Source: JAEZHK01 sp964575255 | GTDB taxonomy: Bacteria > Bacillota > Clostridia > Christensenellales > Aristaeellaceae | Direction of reading: 5' to 3' | Assembly: GCA_964575255.1 (NCBI GenBank) | Contig: CAZNPZ010000010.1 | Span: forward strand, 1-64,000 | Length of the DNA: 64,000 nucleotides | Shown: positions 44,296-53,257 of the stretch, piece after piece | Position numbering within the stretch: the first letter of the stretch is position 1 | Layout of the letters: each line of letters opens with the position of its first letter | Position numbers and translations under genes: made by a program | The notes under the pieces: generated by a model | Told to the model about the DNA's origin: nothing | Database searches by the model: none | Seen by the model: the letters and a program-made list of their open reading frames with translations, nothing else

Positions 44296-45018
44296 CTAAT
44301 ATTTTCGTTTGACCAGGATCGCCCAGCGGATCACAATCATCAGGCAGGCGTAGGAAAACAGCGCGCCGCAGCACCGAGCGGTGTCTGGCAAGGTGAGGAT
44401 GGTCTTCCCGGAGAGGCGCAGCGCGACGAACGACAGCGGCGGGAACAGGACGCCCACGATGTTCAGCGGCGGCCACAGCGCGGCAAGACCGGGCTTTACA
44501 AGCCCCAGGATGGAAAGAAGCAGCGCGGCGAGTGCCGACAGTTTCCGATCGCCCACCACGCGCGGGTGAAAGAACCAGCCGGTCACGCCGCCGAGAAATG
44601 AAGCACCGGTTAAAAGCGCGAACGCGAACAGCGCGGTTTGTGCCTTCAATGGGGTCTTGTAGAGGCCGCCGTTCATGGCGAGGTTCACCGCCACCGGGTA
44701 AACCACCGCCACCGCGCCGAACAGCGCGCCGATTGTCAGCAGGAACATTCCGTCCCCCAGATGGCGCTTTCCCTCACTCCCGGCCTTGATCCGGATCAGC
44801 TGCTCCAGCCCCGGGTCGTCCGCCATGTCGAATCCCGCCCAGACCATCACAAAGTACAGCACCATCGCCGACAGCGTGAAATCCCCCACCGCTTCCGCAG
44901 GCGCGGTAGAATACAGTACCGCCACGAACAGCACCGCCGCCGTCAGCTGCATCACGAAGCGGCTGGCGCTAAGATACAGCGCCAACTGGAAACGCGTCAG
45001 TTTATAGGCTGTCTTCAT
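44296..45018 (-). CDS. ABC-type exporter membrane subunit (putative)
   Basis: 240 residues with about six hydrophobic segments. It starts KTAYKLTRFQLALYL and ends KRKY. No residue motif identifies it, but it overlaps the upstream ATPase gene by 17 bases, so it is probably the membrane partner of that ATPase (ABC-2-like). Confidence 0.72.
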   Translation of the reverse strand: MKTAYKLTRFQLALYLSASRFVMQLTAAVLFVAVLYSTAPAEAVGDFTLSAMVLYFVMVWAGFDMADDPGLEQLIRIKAGSEGKRHLGDGMFLLTIGALFGAVAVVYPVAVNLAMNGGLYKTPLKAQTALFAFALLTGASFLGGVTGWFFHPRVVGDRKLSALAALLLSILGLVKPGLAALWPPLNIVGVLFPPLSFVALRLSGKTILTLPDTARCCGALFSYACLMIVIRWAILVKRKY

Positions 45019-45820
45019 CGCGCATCTCCCGGATCGAACAGCCCGCCTGGATCATCTTGACGATCAGGCGGTCCGCGTCTTTTTGGAGGACGGACAGAAT
45101 CATCCGCCCGTCCCGCCTTAGGCAGGCCACGCCTTCCGGCAGTTCAACTTCCCTGTCCGGCTCAAACGTCAAAAGTAGCCGCTGCGCGAGCGCCTCTCCA
45201 GCCTCCACCCGGATCAAGCCATGCGCGCCTACCCGGTACGCCTCGTCCGCAAGCCGCCCGACCAGAAACGGCTCGTGGCAGGATAACAGCACCGCCGTCC
45301 CTGCCCGCTTCATCGCGAGCACTTTCTCGACGAATACCCGCTGGGACGGCTCGTCCTGCCCGGACAGTGGCTCATCCAGCAGTAATAAGTCGCGCGGGCG
45401 CATCAACGCCTGCACCACCGCCACCTTCTGAAGCGTGCCCTTGGAGAGTTTACTCATCGGCTGATCGCAGAGGTCGTCCATGAAGAAGTCGGCGAACAGC
45501 GTGAATCCCGCCTCGGCCTCGTCGCGGCGCATCCCCTCGATGGCCGCGAGGTGGCGCGCAAACTGCCGCGCGGTCATGTTGAGCCTTGGAAACTGCTCCG
45601 GCACGTAGCCGATGGACAGTTGCTTGGCCCGCCGGACTTCGCCCGCCGTGGCGGACACAAGGCCGCCCGCGATCTTCAGGAGCGTCGTCTTCCCCGCGCC
45701 GTTTCGCCCGGTCAGCGCGCAGCACGCGCCGCGCCGCACGACGAGGCTGACGTTTTCAAACAGCGCGCCGCGCCCATAGGACTTGGCCACGCCAGTAATC
45801 TCCAAAACCGCCGCTTCCAT
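45002..45820 (-). CDS. ABC transporter ATPase, exporter type
   Basis: 272 residues. Walker A TGRNGAGKTTLLK, signature KLSKGTLQKVAVVQAL (SKGTLQK instead of SGGQ), Walker B LLLLDEPLSGQDE, switch His in LLSCHEP. A C-terminal extension (about 200-272) lacks known motifs. ATG has GGAGCG upstream. Divergent from the AbrB operon; see the palindrome at 45864. Confidence 0.9.
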   Translation of the reverse strand: MEAAVLEITGVAKSYGRGALFENVSLVVRRGACCALTGRNGAGKTTLLKIAGGLVSATAGEVRRAKQLSIGYVPEQFPRLNMTARQFARHLAAIEGMRRDEAEAGFTLFADFFMDDLCDQPMSKLSKGTLQKVAVVQALMRPRDLLLLDEPLSGQDEPSQRVFVEKVLAMKRAGTAVLLSCHEPFLVGRLADEAYRVGAHGLIRVEAGEALAQRLLLTFEPDREVELPEGVACLRRDGRMILSVLQKDADRLIVKMIQAGCSIREMRDEDSL

Positions 45821-45845
45821 ACGCGCTCCTTACTGTTTTTTCCAT

Positions 45846-45923
45846 ATCATATCTTTTATCAGGATTCACATCAATGTGAATTTTGTGGCAATTGCTTGAC
45901 ATTCCGCGTACACCGAGTATAAT
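45846..45923. promoter_or_regulatory. Divergent promoters with an 18-bp palindromic operator
   Basis: Plus: TTGACA (45896-45901), 16 bases, TATAAT (45918-45923). Minus: TTGATG (45874-45869), 17 bases, TATGAT (45851-45846). The perfect palindrome ATTCACAT-CA-ATGTGAAT (45864-45881) covers the minus -35 and sits 14 bases upstream of the plus -35, so one regulator could control both ABC operons. Confidence 0.75.
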
Positions 45924-45962
45924 TAGTTATACAAATCATACTTTTCTAACGAGGTGAACTCC

Positions 45963-46193
45963 ATGAAACAACCGGAAGGCAAATACGCGTGGACGGTGAC
46001 GGTGGGCGAAAAGGGGCAGATCGTCATTCCCAAGAAGGCGCGGGAGCTGTTTGGCATCAAGCCCGGCGACACGCTGATGCTGCTGGCGGACGTGCAGCAG
46101 GGCATCGCAATCCCGCCGAGGGCGCTGTTTGCCACACTGATGGAGAACATGTTCCGCACGGGCGGACTGGAGAAAGGCGAGGAAGAACCGTGA
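45963..46193 (+). CDS. AbrB/MazE-family DNA-binding protein
   Basis: 76 residues with the swapped-hairpin AbrB fold: WTVTVGEKGQIVIPKKAREL and FGIKPGDTLMLLADV. These proteins are dimeric transcription factors or antitoxins. No toxin gene follows; instead it overlaps an ABC ATPase gene by four bases, a pattern of exporter operons governed by their own AbrB-like regulator. ATG 45963 has GAGGTG 8 bases upstream. Confidence 0.9.
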   Translation: MKQPEGKYAWTVTVGEKGQIVIPKKARELFGIKPGDTLMLLADVQQGIAIPPRALFATLMENMFRTGGLEKGEEEP

Positions 46194-46921
46194 ACGCGAT
46201 TGAGATGCAGGGCCTTACCAAGGTCTACAAGAGCCGCACGGCGGTTGACCATTTGAACCTCACAATCGGCGAGGGCGAATTGTTTGCGCTTCTGGGGCCC
46301 AACGGCGCGGGCAAGACCACGACGATCCGCATGCTGTCCTGTCTGGCCGCGCCGACGGAGGGCGACGCGATTCTGTGCGGCGAAAGTATCGTGAAAAACC
46401 CGGAAGCCGTGCGCGCAAAAATCAACGTGTCCCCGCAGGAGACCGCGGTGGCGCAGAAACTGAGCGTCCGGGAAAATTTGGAACTGATCGCGGAAATCTA
46501 CGGCATGAAGCGCGGCGAGGCGCGGGATAAGGCGGAAGAGATGATGCGGGATTTCGCGCTGACCGAGCGCGCGCGCGACCGCGCGAAGGGGCTGTCCGGC
46601 GGGCTTCAGCGGCGGTTGAGCATCGCGATGGCGCTGATCTCCAATCCCAAAATTCTATTTCTGGACGAGCCGACGCTGGGACTGGACGTGCGCGCGCGCC
46701 GCGACCTGTGGAAGCACGTTTTTGCGCTCAAAGGGAAAATGACCATCATCCTGACCACCCATTACCTGGAGGAAGCGGAAGCGCTGTCCGACCGGATCGG
46801 CATCATGAACCGCGGGCGGCTTCAGATCGTCGGCACCGCTTCAGACATCGTGCGCGAGGCCGGCAAGCCGAACTTTGAGGAAGCGTTCCTATCCCTGACC
46901 GACGAGGAGGCGCTCGCATGA
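46190..46921 (+). CDS. ABC-2-type exporter ATPase
   Basis: 243 residues from GTG 46190. Walker A GPNGAGKTTTIRML, signature GLSGGLQRRLSIAMAL, Walker B ILFLDEPTLGLDVRAR, switch His in LTTHYLEEAEAL. DrrA/CcmA-like class exporting drugs, lipids or polysaccharides. Overlaps the permease start. Confidence 0.93.
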   Translation: MNAIEMQGLTKVYKSRTAVDHLNLTIGEGELFALLGPNGAGKTTTIRMLSCLAAPTEGDAILCGESIVKNPEAVRAKINVSPQETAVAQKLSVRENLELIAEIYGMKRGEARDKAEEMMRDFALTERARDRAKGLSGGLQRRLSIAMALISNPKILFLDEPTLGLDVRARRDLWKHVFALKGKMTIILTTHYLEEAEALSDRIGIMNRGRLQIVGTASDIVREAGKPNFEEAFLSLTDEEALA

Positions 46922-47646
46922 GGACAATGGCCTTTTCTTCCCGGAACGCCAAGGAGATCGTCCGCGATCCGCTGACATTCGTGTTCGGCATCCTGCTCCC
47001 GGTGCTTCTGATCGCGATGATCAACGCGCTGACCAGTAAGGCCGGCGCGGTCAATCCCGCGTTCGCGATGGACAATTTCGCGCCGGGCATGGCGGTGTTC
47101 AGTCTGACGTTCGTGATGCTGTTTTCGTCGATGCTGGTTTCGGGCGACCGGGCGAGCGCATTCCTTGCAAGGCTGTTCTCGTCGCCGCTGCGCGCTTCCG
47201 ACTACATCCTCGGCTATTCGCTGCCGGTGTTCGCGATTGGCCTCATCCAGGCGCTGATCTGCTTGCTGGCGGCGCTGCCGTTCGGCCTCGCGCCAACGAA
47301 TCTTCCATTGACGATGCTCGCGCTGCTCCCCACCGTCGCGCTGATGACCGGGATGGGGCTATTCCTGGGCACGGCGCTGACTGACAGGCAGTCGGGCGGC
47401 ATCTTCCCCATCGTGATTAACGCCGCGACGCTGCTGTCCGGCACCTGGTTCAGCCTGAGCCTGATCGGAGGCTGGTTTGAAAAGATCGGCTATGCGCTGC
47501 CGTTTGCCCACGCGGTGGACGCCGCCAAGCTGACGCTTCTGGGGGACTTCCGCGCCGCGCTGCCCCACATGGGCTGGGTGCTTCTGTACGCCGTCGCGCT
47601 GTACGCGCTGGCCATCCGGCTGTTCCGGCGCAAGATGCGCACTTAG
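46918..47646 (+). CDS. ABC-2-type exporter permease
   Basis: 242 residues, six hydrophobic segments. Motifs of the ABC-2 membrane family: NAKEIVRDPLTFVFGILLPV, SSPLRASDYILGY, TGMGLFLGTALTDRQSGG, FPIVINAATLLSGTWF, and YALPFAHAVDAAKLTL. End of the AbrB-ABC operon. Confidence 0.92.
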   Translation: MRTMAFSSRNAKEIVRDPLTFVFGILLPVLLIAMINALTSKAGAVNPAFAMDNFAPGMAVFSLTFVMLFSSMLVSGDRASAFLARLFSSPLRASDYILGYSLPVFAIGLIQALICLLAALPFGLAPTNLPLTMLALLPTVALMTGMGLFLGTALTDRQSGGIFPIVINAATLLSGTWFSLSLIGGWFEKIGYALPFAHAVDAAKLTLLGDFRAALPHMGWVLLYAVALYALAIRLFRRKMRT

Positions 47647-47699
47647 TGCTCCGCCCACCACAGAAGTTTCTATCCCGACGGATCTTTTTGCCCTTGTCT

Positions 47700-47790
47700 G
47701 TGTCGCTCTCCGATTGACGTAGCGCTGCATTTCACGCCGGAGGCGTATCCCGAAGGGTCGCCTGTGCTTCGGCTCCTTGACAAGAACAAA
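47700..47790 (-). repeat. Dispersed intergenic repeat, copy 2
   Basis: Inverted match to 11968-12055: GTAGCGCTGCATTTCACGCC then GGCGTATCCCGAAGGGTCGC and GCTTCGGC. The rest of this 190-base gap shows nothing else I can name. Confidence 0.75.
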
Positions 47791-47838
47791 AATCTCTCGT
47801 CGGTCTTGCGCAACTTCTGTAGTTGCCGGAGCACATCA

Positions 47839-48321
47839 TCAAAAGTAAATCTGATGCAGGAATTTCAAACCTGTCGCAGTCCGAAAGATCCTCTCCCGGA
47901 CGGACGCGACCGCGTCGGGGCCGATTTCGTCCTCGTAAATGTTGACGAGGAAGTCCGCCTCCACCAGAATCCGGTAGTCAAGCCCCTGAATGTCGGTATA
48001 GGTGTGATGGTGCGCGATGAGCCAGCATACGCGTTCGGCATCCTCCGCGCCGCATCCGGCGTTCAGCAGCAGCTCCCTCGCCGGGGCGGGGCCTTCAAGT
48101 TCCTGGTAATGCCCGGCGCTGGAGCCGTACTTTCCCTCGCTCGGCTTGATGCCGATGTCGTGGGTCAGCGCGGCCAACTCGATCACGCGCATCAGGCCCT
48201 CATCCACGCCCTCGCCCAGCGCGATCGCCCGCGCGAAGCCGTACACCTTCAGAAAATGGTGGATGCGCCGCGCGTCCTGCCCGAAGAACTCGATCATCGC
48301 GGCCATGACCTTCCCAACCAT
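47839..48321 (-). CDS. HD-domain hydrolase
   Basis: 160 residues. HD metal residues: RRIHHFLKVYGFAR, LAALTHDIGI and IAHHHTYTDI. HD proteins are phosphohydrolases of nucleotides; the substrate is unknown. ATG 48321 has GGAGGTTT upstream. Clostridial homologues are common and uncharacterised. Confidence 0.88.
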   Translation of the reverse strand: MVGKVMAAMIEFFGQDARRIHHFLKVYGFARAIALGEGVDEGLMRVIELAALTHDIGIKPSEGKYGSSAGHYQELEGPAPARELLLNAGCGAEDAERVCWLIAHHHTYTDIQGLDYRILVEADFLVNIYEDEIGPDAVASVRERIFRTATGLKFLHQIYF

Positions 48322-48345
48322 TTGAAAACCTCCAATCATAAAGAA

Positions 48346-48373
48346 GAGGCGCGAACCAGTCGGTTCGCGCCTC
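48346..48373 (-). terminator. Terminator of the MFS gene
   Basis: GAGGCGCGAACC/GGTTCGCGCCTC, four-base loop, followed on the minus strand by TTCTTT. It lies 7 bases beyond the MFS stop and 25 before the HD gene. Confidence 0.75.
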
Positions 48374-48379
48374 CTGACG

Positions 48380-49576
48380 TTACGACTCCGCTTTTGGTTT
48401 CTTGATGAGAACGATGAACGCCAGCGCGATCAGGCAGCACACCGCCGCCATCACGAACGAGCCGGTGTGCGACGCGTCCTGCGGGAACAGCCCCGCCAGT
48501 TTGGGCGCGCCCAGCGCCGCGATGCCAAAGCCCACCATCACGCAGCCGTAGTTGAGGCCCATGAATTTGGTGCCGAAGTTGTCCGCCGTCAGCGCCGGGA
48601 ACACGCTGGCGCAGCCGCCGAACGCGAACGCGATCAGCGCGACACACACCATGAACAGGAAGCCCTGCGCCACAATCAGCGCCAGGATGCCCACCAGCGT
48701 CACGCCGATGATGCAATAGATCGCGTTCTTGCGGCCGATCCGGTCGGACGCCCAGGAGAACAGAAGCCGCCCCGCCGCGCTCGCGATGCCGGTGGTCATG
48801 ACCAGTACATTCTGGAACGCGTCGGTCAGCCCGCGCTCCGCGCCCAGCGCCTTAAACTGCGGGTTCAGGATGAAGTAGGCCGGCAGGATCAGCATCATGC
48901 CGAAGAAAATCTTGTAGAACTGGGAAGTCCTCAGCATCTCTCCGGTCTCATAGTGCTTCTGCGCGGGCTTCGCGCCCGGCCCCTTTGCGGCCCCGGCGGG
49001 CAGGTAGTCCGCAGGCGGGTTCACGACCGGGAGCGACGAAAGCGTGCAGACCACGAGGAACAATATGCCGATCGCGGTGAACGTGAACGGTACGCCTTTT
49101 GACGCCAGGAGCGCCGACGCGAGCGGCGTAAAGATGACCAGCGAGAATCCGAACGCGCTCACCATCATGCCGGTGGCAAAGCCGCGCCGGTCGGGGAACC
49201 ACTTCTGAACGACCGAGACGGTCGTGGTGTACACCATGCCGACGCCGAGACCCGCGATCACGCCGTAGGTCAGGTAGATCATCTTGGGGTTCGCGGCGGT
49301 GACCAGCGAGGTCAGGATCATGCCCAGGCTGAACACAAAGCTCGCGCCGATCAGAACCACCCGCGGCCCCAGCTTGTCCTGCAATTTGCCGCCACCGACG
49401 ATGCCCACCACGAACGCGGCCAGCATGATCGACGAAGTAAACGCGGCGTCCGCCGGATCCCAGTTCAGATACGCGGCGACGGGGCCTCTGAATACGCTCC
49501 ACATGTACACGATGCCAGCGCAGAGCTGGAGCAGCATGCCCGCGCCCAATACCACGCTACGGTTTGTCTTGCCCAT
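48380..49576 (-). CDS. OFA-type MFS transporter (oxalate/formate antiporter family)
   Basis: 398 residues, twelve membrane segments. MWSVFRGPVAAYLNW, GGGKLQDKLGPRVV, GLGVGMVYTTTVSVVQKWFP and RGFATGMMVSAFGFSLVIF are OFA-family blocks; SDRIGRKNAIYC is the second-half MFS loop. OFA members carry oxalate, formate or lactate; which cannot be told. ATG 49576, GGAAG upstream, promoter TTGACA (49656-49651), 17 bases, TATTTT (49633-49628). Confidence 0.9.
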   Translation of the reverse strand: MGKTNRSVVLGAGMLLQLCAGIVYMWSVFRGPVAAYLNWDPADAAFTSSIMLAAFVVGIVGGGKLQDKLGPRVVLIGASFVFSLGMILTSLVTAANPKMIYLTYGVIAGLGVGMVYTTTVSVVQKWFPDRRGFATGMMVSAFGFSLVIFTPLASALLASKGVPFTFTAIGILFLVVCTLSSLPVVNPPADYLPAGAAKGPGAKPAQKHYETGEMLRTSQFYKIFFGMMLILPAYFILNPQFKALGAERGLTDAFQNVLVMTTGIASAAGRLLFSWASDRIGRKNAIYCIIGVTLVGILALIVAQGFLFMVCVALIAFAFGGCASVFPALTADNFGTKFMGLNYGCVMVGFGIAALGAPKLAGLFPQDASHTGSFVMAAVCCLIALAFIVLIKKPKAES

Positions 49577-49627
49577 CTTACCATACTTCCTTTCTACACG
49601 CGGGAATCGCGCGCTCCCCGCGGGTAT

Positions 49628-49656
49628 AAAATACCATACGTAAAATATGTTGTCAA
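49628..49656 (-). promoter_or_regulatory. Promoter of the OFA transporter gene
   Basis: Minus strand TTGACA, 17 bases with TGG just before the -10, TATTTT. Confidence 0.6.
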
Positions 49657-49932
49657 TTTGAATGTTGTCCATCATCCCGGAAGCAGAAAACCGCGGATTG
49701 TTCACGGGCTGTTCAATTACCGAAAGACCCGATGCCGAGGTCTTCGAGAACAGGTCGCCAAACTGAATATCCAGTTCGCGCTGGCGAACCAGTATCTGTC
49801 TGACAGGCTGGGCCTGCTGGTCTGATTTGGTTCCCAGCGCGACAGGAAAGCAGCGTAAGTTATGCGGTTTCTTGGATACCTTTGGGCGTTGCCGTGTTTG
49901 CTCCGGTATTGCGCGTTGTTGCCTTAATAATC

Positions 49933-49961
49933 TTGACAGATATCGACCATAACCGTATAAT
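49933..49961 (+). promoter_or_regulatory. Consensus promoter of gdhA
   Basis: TTGACA (49933-49938), 17 bases, TATAAT (49956-49961); transcription should start about 57 bases before GTG 50025. The 270 bases upstream (49660-49930) hold no gene I trust; one frame reads GLREQVAKLNIQFALANQYL to a stop at about 49825, perhaps a remnant. Confidence 0.8.
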
Positions 49962-50024
49962 CATGCATTAGTATGATTGTGCGTTTGCACAGTGTGCCAA
50001 TTCAAATCGTCAGGAGATGTTGGG

Positions 50025-51353
50025 GTGTATATCAAAGAGGTACTGGCCGACCTGATCCGTAATAATCCGGGCGAGAAGGAATTCCATCAAGCTGCAACCG
50101 AGGTGCTCGAAGCGCTGTCTCCGGTGGTGGAATCCGATCCCAAGTATCGTGAAAACGGAATTCTTGAACGCCTTACGGAGCCGGATCGAGTGATTGCGTT
50201 TCGCGTTGCGTGGCGGGATGATGCCGGGAAGGTTCGGGTCAACAAGGGATACCGGGTGCAGTTCTGCAATGCCATCGGTCCTTACAAGGGGGGCCTGCGC
50301 TTCCATCCCTCGGTCAATCTGAGCATCTTGAAATTTCTTGGGTTTGAACAGATCCTGAAAAACTCGCTGACGGGCCTGCCAATCGGCGGCGGCAAAGGCG
50401 GAAGCGACTTCGATCCCAGGGGCAAAAGCGACACGGAAGTCATGTCCTTCTGCCAGAGCTTCATGACGGAACTAAGCAAGTACGTCGGCAAGGATATCGA
50501 TGTCCCGGCGGGCGACATCGGCGTCGGTGGCCGCGAGATCGGCTACCTGTACGGCCAGTACAAGCGGTTGACCGGGCTGTATGAAGGCGTTCTGACCGGA
50601 AAGGGCCTGGCATACGGCGGATCGCTGGCCCGGAAAGAAGCCACGGGGTATGGCCTTGTCTATCTGATGGACGAAATGCTTCGCAAACACGGCAAGGGGT
50701 TTGACGGCGCGACCGTCGTCATATCCGGCGCGGGCAACGTGGCGATCTATGCCTGTGAAAAGGCGCAGCAACTTGGCGCAAAAGTGGTCACGCTCAGCGA
50801 TTCCACCGGATGGGTCTACGATCCCGATGGAATCAAGCTGGATGAGGTAAAGCGCATCAAGGAAGTGGAGCGGAAGCGTCTGAGCGAATACGTGAAGTAC
50901 GCGTCCAAAGCGGTTTACCATGAGAACGGAACCGTATGGGATGTACCGTGCGACATCGCGCTGCCCTGCGCAACGCAGAATGAACTGAGCCTAGAAAGCG
51001 CCCAGGCGCTGATCAAAAACGGTTGCTTCGCCGTTGGCGAAGGCGCGAACATGCCCACCGTTCCCGAAGCTGCCCACGCGTTCCTGAAGGCAGGCGTTCT
51101 GTTCGCCCCCGGCAAGGCGGCCAACGCGGGCGGCGTGGCCACCTCCGCGCTGGAAATGTCTCAGAACAGCTTGCGCCTTTCCTGGTCGTTTGATGAGGTG
51201 GATCAGCGGCTGAAACAGGTCATGAGCAGTATCTACCGTCAGATGGATGAAGCCGCCACAACGTATGGCCAGAAGGACAACTTTATTACGGGCGCCAACA
51301 TCGCTGGCTTTATCAAGGTCGCGGACGCTATGATCGCGCAGGGAATCGGCTGA
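50025..51353 (+). CDS. gdhA: NADP-type glutamate dehydrogenase
   Basis: 442 residues from GTG 50025 (AGGAGA 8 bases upstream). Interconverts 2-oxoglutarate, ammonium and glutamate. Family I marks: GPYKGGLRFHPSVNLSILKF, catalytic Lys in LPIGGGKGGSDFDP, DIDVPAGDIGVGGREIGYLY, the Rossmann motif VVISGAGNVAIYA, and GGVATSALEMSQNS. An upstream in-frame TTG (49977) is too close to the promoter. Terminators follow. Confidence 0.96.
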   Translation: MYIKEVLADLIRNNPGEKEFHQAATEVLEALSPVVESDPKYRENGILERLTEPDRVIAFRVAWRDDAGKVRVNKGYRVQFCNAIGPYKGGLRFHPSVNLSILKFLGFEQILKNSLTGLPIGGGKGGSDFDPRGKSDTEVMSFCQSFMTELSKYVGKDIDVPAGDIGVGGREIGYLYGQYKRLTGLYEGVLTGKGLAYGGSLARKEATGYGLVYLMDEMLRKHGKGFDGATVVISGAGNVAIYACEKAQQLGAKVVTLSDSTGWVYDPDGIKLDEVKRIKEVERKRLSEYVKYASKAVYHENGTVWDVPCDIALPCATQNELSLESAQALIKNGCFAVGEGANMPTVPEAAHAFLKAGVLFAPGKAANAGGVATSALEMSQNSLRLSWSFDEVDQRLKQVMSSIYRQMDEAATTYGQKDNFITGANIAGFIKVADAMIAQGIG

Positions 51354-51376
51354 GCCCTGAAAAAGATCTGAACAGA

Positions 51377-51613
51377 TGTGGCGCGAGTGTCACCGGCATC
51401 CCGCGCCACATGGACGATTGCGAGAGTAAGGCTTTGGATGTCCTGTACGGCTGACTTCTCTTTACGGGCTGGCGCGGTATCGCCGATCATGGCGATGGCT
51501 GCGCATCATCGTTCAGTCCTTCTCCGCCCCGAATACAACCGCCGCACACGTCTCCTGACAGTCAACTGATTCATATCAGCCCGCCGCTGACGATCGTCTG
51601 CGGTGGGTTTTTA
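51377..51613 (+). terminator. Two hairpins downstream of gdhA
   Basis: TGTGGCGCG (51377) pairs with CGCGCCACA (51402-51410), without a T run. A better terminator is CCCGCCGC (51580-51587) with GCGGTGGG then TTTTTA (51600-51613). Between them lies about 170 bases with no recognisable gene. Confidence 0.65.
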
Positions 51614-51725
51614 CTTCTTCACAAGCGGGCAAAGTTCATAATTTATTCAATCGCGACGCATAGGATTGCCAAAAAACGGGCGTATGCTGGATGGCAAAGC
51701 CACATGAGAGAAGGGACGGATTGCC

Positions 51726-53216
51726 ATGAAAATCCCGCACGCCGCCCGCTTCGCGCTCGCGCTCGTGATAATCGCCGCGATGGCCGTCCTTCCGCTGATG
51801 GCCGGGCTCGTCCAGGGCGACCGCGGCGCGCGGGCTGCGTTTGTGCAGGCCGAAGCCGAAGCGGCGGTTCCGCCGAAGAACCCCAAAGCCTCCCCCGGCA
51901 CGGCAACCGTCGGCGTCGCGAGCGGCGGCGCGCAGCCATCCGCATCGGCTGCGCCCGGCGGCCTGCCCATCGGCAAGACCCCGCCTTCCGAATCCGCATT
52001 GACCGGCGCGCGAATCGTGGACGGTACGAGCGAGGCGCTGTCCGGTGTGACGCTCTCCTCCGGGATCGCGGGACAAAGCGCGGTTCTGGTGAAAAACGGC
52101 GGTACCCTGTCGCTGAGAGACGCCGTCGTGTCCAAAACCGGGGACGCGCAGGATCCCGACCGGGATGGCGCGCGCGGCGATGCCGGGCATGGCGATCCGG
52201 ACGCCGATGCCGCGATGATGGTCACATCCGGTGGCGCGTTGACCGCCTCCGGCGGTTCGGTTTCCTCCGCCTCACAGGGCGCGGACGCCGTGATCGCGAC
52301 CGGCAGCGGCACCACCGCCCAAATTCTCGACATGACCATCACCACCGCCGGGGAATCCGCCTGCGGGATAAACGCCTCGCGCGGCGGCGTTGTCAGCGCA
52401 ACGAACGTCGGCGTCACGACCGCCGGAAACCACAGCGCGGCCATCGCCGCATCAGACGGCGGGCAGGTCAGAATCAATCGGACGACGCTGTCCACCGCGG
52501 GCGAGGACAGCCCGCTCATCTACGCGGGCGGCAGCGTCACCGGCGCGAATCTGACCGGCTCTGCCACCGCAAGCCCCATGATCGCGGTTGACGGCGGCGC
52601 GGTTTCCGTTGCGGACAGCGACCTGACCGGCACGGGACCATGCGGTGTCGCGCTCTACAGAAGCGGCGATCTTGGCCCATCGGGCGGAACGGTTACATTT
52701 TCCGCCGAAAACAGCAAGCTGTCCTCGATGTCGGAGGGGCCGCTCTTCTTCGTGACCAATACAAAGGCGGAGGCGACGCTCACCAGCAGCGAACTGACCT
52801 TCGAAAGCGGGCTGCTCGCGCAGGTTTCCGGGAATCTCACAAACGGTTGGGGCGCGCCCGGCCAGAACGGCGGCGACTTTAGGCTGTCCACGACGGGTCA
52901 GGTGCTGGCCGGCGACGTGACGGTGGACGCCATCAGCGCCTTCTCGCTTTCGCTGACCCGCGGTTCGATCTATACCGGCGCTGTGGACTCTTCCAATGTT
53001 GGGGGATCCGTTTCGCTGTCGCTGGACGCGGATTCCTCGTGGACGTTGACGGCGGATTCTCACCTGGACGCGCTGACGGACGCGAAACCGGGGCTTGAAA
53101 ACATCCAGTCGGGCGGGTTCATGCTGTACTATGACGCGGAAAACCCCGCGTGCGCGTGGCTGCGGGGCGCGACCGTCCCGCTGCCCGGCGGCGGCCTTCT
53201 GACCCCCGAACCGTAA
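51726..53216 (+). CDS. Secreted Ser/Gly/Ala-rich, beta-helix-like protein
   Basis: 496 residues: an N-terminal signal or anchor (FALALVIIAAMAVLPLMAGL), a Pro/Ala linker, then a long low-complexity region of short beta-type repeats (AVLVKNGGTLSLRDAVVSK, MMVTSGGALTASGGSVSSAS, GGAVSVADSDLTGTG). These resemble right-handed beta-helix adhesins. An acidic DPDRDGARGDAGHGDPDAD insert may bind Ca. No sortase motif; ends LPGGGLLTPEP. Likely surface-exposed; function unknown. Confidence 0.82.
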   Translation: MKIPHAARFALALVIIAAMAVLPLMAGLVQGDRGARAAFVQAEAEAAVPPKNPKASPGTATVGVASGGAQPSASAAPGGLPIGKTPPSESALTGARIVDGTSEALSGVTLSSGIAGQSAVLVKNGGTLSLRDAVVSKTGDAQDPDRDGARGDAGHGDPDADAAMMVTSGGALTASGGSVSSASQGADAVIATGSGTTAQILDMTITTAGESACGINASRGGVVSATNVGVTTAGNHSAAIAASDGGQVRINRTTLSTAGEDSPLIYAGGSVTGANLTGSATASPMIAVDGGAVSVADSDLTGTGPCGVALYRSGDLGPSGGTVTFSAENSKLSSMSEGPLFFVTNTKAEATLTSSELTFESGLLAQVSGNLTNGWGAPGQNGGDFRLSTTGQVLAGDVTVDAISAFSLSLTRGSIYTGAVDSSNVGGSVSLSLDADSSWTLTADSHLDALTDAKPGLENIQSGGFMLYYDAENPACAWLRGATVPLPGGGLLTPEP

Positions 53217-53227
53217 TACCCCGTTTC

Positions 53228-53257
53228 GGCCGCCGCATACCGCGCGGGCGGCGGCCT
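53228..53257 (+). terminator. Terminator after the beta-helix-like gene
   Basis: GGCCGCCGC pairs with GCGGCGGCC (with internal mismatches), then TATT. Confidence 0.6.

Noticed and set aside
45963..46193. Antitoxin of a toxin-antitoxin pair
   Set aside because: The AbrB/MazE fold fits, but the next gene is an ABC ATPase and no toxin gene is adjacent.
49977..51353. gdhA starting at TTG 49977
   Set aside because: It would lie only about 16 bases after the promoter -10 box and has no ribosome site; GTG 50025 has AGGAGA at the right distance.
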